This document shows, piece by piece, positions 13,094 to 14,517 of a DNA stretch of 14,517 bases; positions within the stretch are counted from its first letter, which is position 1; each line of letters opens with the position of its first letter. The DNA comes from an uncultured Acidimicrobiaceae bacterium (GTDB taxonomy: Bacteria; Actinomycetota; Acidimicrobiia; Acidimicrobiales; Ilumatobacteraceae). The position numbers and the translations under genes are program-made. The notes beneath the pieces were generated by a model, which worked only from the letters and a program-made list of their open reading frames with translations, ran no database searches and was not told the origin of the DNA. The stretch is from positions 1-14,517 of the forward strand of contig CAIVDG010000060.1 of assembly GCA_903904615.1 (NCBI GenBank). Direction: 5' to 3'.

Positions 13094-14517
13094 GTGAGTG
13101 CGGTCATTGACTCTCTACCCGAGATTTCAGCAGTAGAGCCATCGTCGGCTGCCTCTCGTGCCGGATTGCTTCCTGGCGATCGCATTGTGTTGGTCAACGG
13201 AGTCTCCCCGCGAGACATTCTGGAATGGCATCGTCTCGTTGAATCCGATGTGGTCGACTTGCAGGTGGCACGGGGACGTGAGTCGCTAGACCTTGTGGTG
13301 GAGCGACTGCCGGGTGAACCATTTGGGGCAAGTGTGTCTAGCGCGGTGTTCGACCGAATTCATACATGTGACAACCACTGTGAGTTTTGCTTCATCTATC
13401 AGCTGCCAAAGGGCATGCGACAAAGCCTGTATCTGAAAGATGACGATTACAGACTTAGTTTCCTGTTCGGAAACTTCACCACTCTTACGCGGTTCACTGA
13501 GGCCGATTTAGAACGAGTTCTCGATGAGCGACTGTCGCCGTTGTATGTGAGCATTCACGCGGTTGATCCACATGTTCGCTCAGAGATGCTGCGGAACAAT
13601 CGAGGTGGTTTCAGTCTTCGTTGGTTACGTTTGATGTTGGACAATGGCATTAATGCCCGCGCGCAAATTGTTCTGTGTCCAGGTGTGAATGATGGCGACA
13701 TTCTCGATTCCACTTTGTGCGGGTTGTTGGAGCAGTTTCCTGAGTTGGAATCCATCGCCATAGTGCCCCTTGGTTTGTCCCGCTATAACCCAGAATCTCG
13801 CATGCGTGTACACACGCCTGAGGAAGCGGCGCACACCATTTCAATTGTTGAAACTTGGCAAGAACGTTTTCGAAATGTTCTCGGTGTTCAACCAATTCAC
13901 TTGGCCGATGAGTTTTACATGGTGGCTCATCAGGAGGTTCCACCCGCATCTCACTACGGCGAATACCCCATGTTGGAAGACGGCGTGGGATTAGTTCGTT
14001 CGTTTACGGAGGCATTCAGCGGAATTGGCCCCGATGTTGTGGGGAGGGCTGACGGTTTTTTCGCAGCGGTAGATGCTCCGAACCCCACCGTCTATACGAA
14101 ACCAGCGAACCCTGCGGCTGAAACGTCGTTGCGGCCAATGTCAAGCGTCGGCGTGTCCCTGCGGCCTCGGGCCAAGCGCAGCACGAAACCACCCGCCGTG
14201 GTCTCTGGCTCGTATGGGGCATCAATGTTTCGCACCATTCTTCCGGCACAAGGTTTTGGCCATGTTCCTGTTGTGGAGGTGCAAAATGAGCACTTTGGGG
14301 GAAACACCGCCGTGGCCGGTTTATTGACCTATTCCGACATAGTCCGCACGTTGCGGGAATTTGGCGGCGAGAATGTCTATCTGCTTCCAGATGTATGTCT
14401 CAACGAGGGTGTGTTCCTCGATGGGGCAACAGTGGACGATTTGTCGAAGGAATTCGATGTGGAGGTCATCGCTACGAGCGGTGCCGCTCTGCGTGATCGT
14501 CTGATGGTGGCACAGAA
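13094..14517 (+). CDS. DUF512 radical-SAM protein with N-terminal PDZ-like domain (3' end outside window)
   Basis: An open frame from GTG 13094 to the window edge encodes 474 residues and is probably nearly complete. Residues 1-70 look like a PDZ-type domain (SSAASRAGLLPGDRIVLVNG). The radical-SAM cluster motif is CDNHCEFC (C92, C96, C99), followed by the family hallmark IYQLPKGMR, the KDDDYRLSFLFGN block and YVSIHA. The C-terminal DUF512 part has VVSGSYGA, NEHFGG, AVAGLLTYSD and GVFLDGATVDDL. Between them, residues about 327-367 are Pro-, Ser- and Arg-rich, probably a flexible linker. The family is broadly conserved, but its reaction is unknown to me; S-adenosylmethionine-based radical chemistry is expected from the cysteines. 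An in-frame TGA just upstream and a -10 box seven bases before GTG support this start. It is divergent from ispH. Confidence 0.92.
   Translation, partial: MSAVIDSLPEISAVEPSSAASRAGLLPGDRIVLVNGVSPRDILEWHRLVESDVVDLQVARGRESLDLVVERLPGEPFGASVSSAVFDRIHTCDNHCEFCFIYQLPKGMRQSLYLKDDDYRLSFLFGNFTTLTRFTEADLERVLDERLSPLYVSIHAVDPHVRSEMLRNNRGGFSLRWLRLMLDNGINARAQIVLCPGVNDGDILDSTLCGLLEQFPELESIAIVPLGLSRYNPESRMRVHTPEEAAHTISIVETWQERFRNVLGVQPIHLADEFYMVAHQEVPPASHYGEYPMLEDGVGLVRSFTEAFSGIGPDVVGRADGFFAAVDAPNPTVYTKPANPAAETSLRPMSSVGVSLRPRAKRSTKPPAVVSGSYGASMFRTILPAQGFGHVPVVEVQNEHFGGNTAVAGLLTYSDIVRTLREFGGENVYLLPDVCLNEGVFLDGATVDDLSKEFDVEVIATSGAALRDRLMVAQ

Noticed and set aside
13036..14307. Minus-strand frames of 60-99 codons opposite the DUF512 gene
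   Set aside because: The plus strand holds a continuous 474-codon frame with radical-SAM and DUF512 motifs; the antisense frames are short and featureless.
1..14517. Mobile element, tRNA, rRNA, CRISPR or riboswitch
   Set aside because: I looked for transposase motifs, terminal repeats, cloverleaf-like T-arm sequences and spaced direct repeats, and saw none. Gaps between genes are all under about 115 bases.

Overview
The window looks like a stretch of chromosome from a free-living actinobacterium with moderate GC. My best guess is an Acidimicrobiia-type lineage, but this is inference. The reasons are a lipid-activation gene set (acyl-CoA ligase, acyl-CoA dehydrogenase), a DUF512 radical-SAM protein of the sequence type I associate with actinobacteria and cyanobacteria, the IspH route to isoprenoids, and several genes whose start codon lies 6-7 bases after a TANNNT -10 box with no ribosome binding site (leaderless genes). 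I see no tRNA, rRNA, CRISPR array, transposase or phage gene.

Layout. Bases 1-152 hold the 3' end of an unrecognised plus-strand gene. A phytoene-dehydrogenase-like FAD oxidoreductase (165-1700, minus) is divergent from a creatininase-family amidohydrolase (1734-2510, plus). The latter converges on a long minus-strand run that reads from 10277 down to 2571: acyl-CoA synthetase, glycerophosphodiester phosphodiesterase, luciferase-like (LLM) flavin oxidoreductase, CodA-like amidohydrolase, then the ATPase, permease and substrate-binding lipoprotein of an NMT1/SsuABC-type importer, closed by a strong hairpin with a T-run. An acyl-CoA dehydrogenase (10392-11591, plus) is divergent from the synthetase. 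A second minus-strand pair, ispH and a small CopD-like membrane protein (13046-11602), converges on the dehydrogenase. A DUF512 radical-SAM protein (13094 onward, plus) is divergent from ispH and runs off the window.

How the genes may work together. The importer, CodA-like deaminase, LLM oxygenase and nearby creatininase-family enzyme look like a system for taking up and opening a small nitrogen-containing ring or amide. The active-site residues argue against plain cytosine (for the deaminase) and plain creatinine (for the creatininase relative), so the substrate is open. The synthetase, phosphodiesterase and divergent dehydrogenase look like lipid turnover. Whether the two halves are one operon is unclear, because a 20-base inverted repeat sits in the gap just before the LLM gene and may mark a separate regulated promoter. 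The ispH/CopD/DUF512 end is housekeeping.

Many junctions are tightly coupled: ATGA overlaps (ATPase/permease and ispH/CopD), a TAATG overlap (synthetase/phosphodiesterase) and a 2-base gap (LLM/amidohydrolase).
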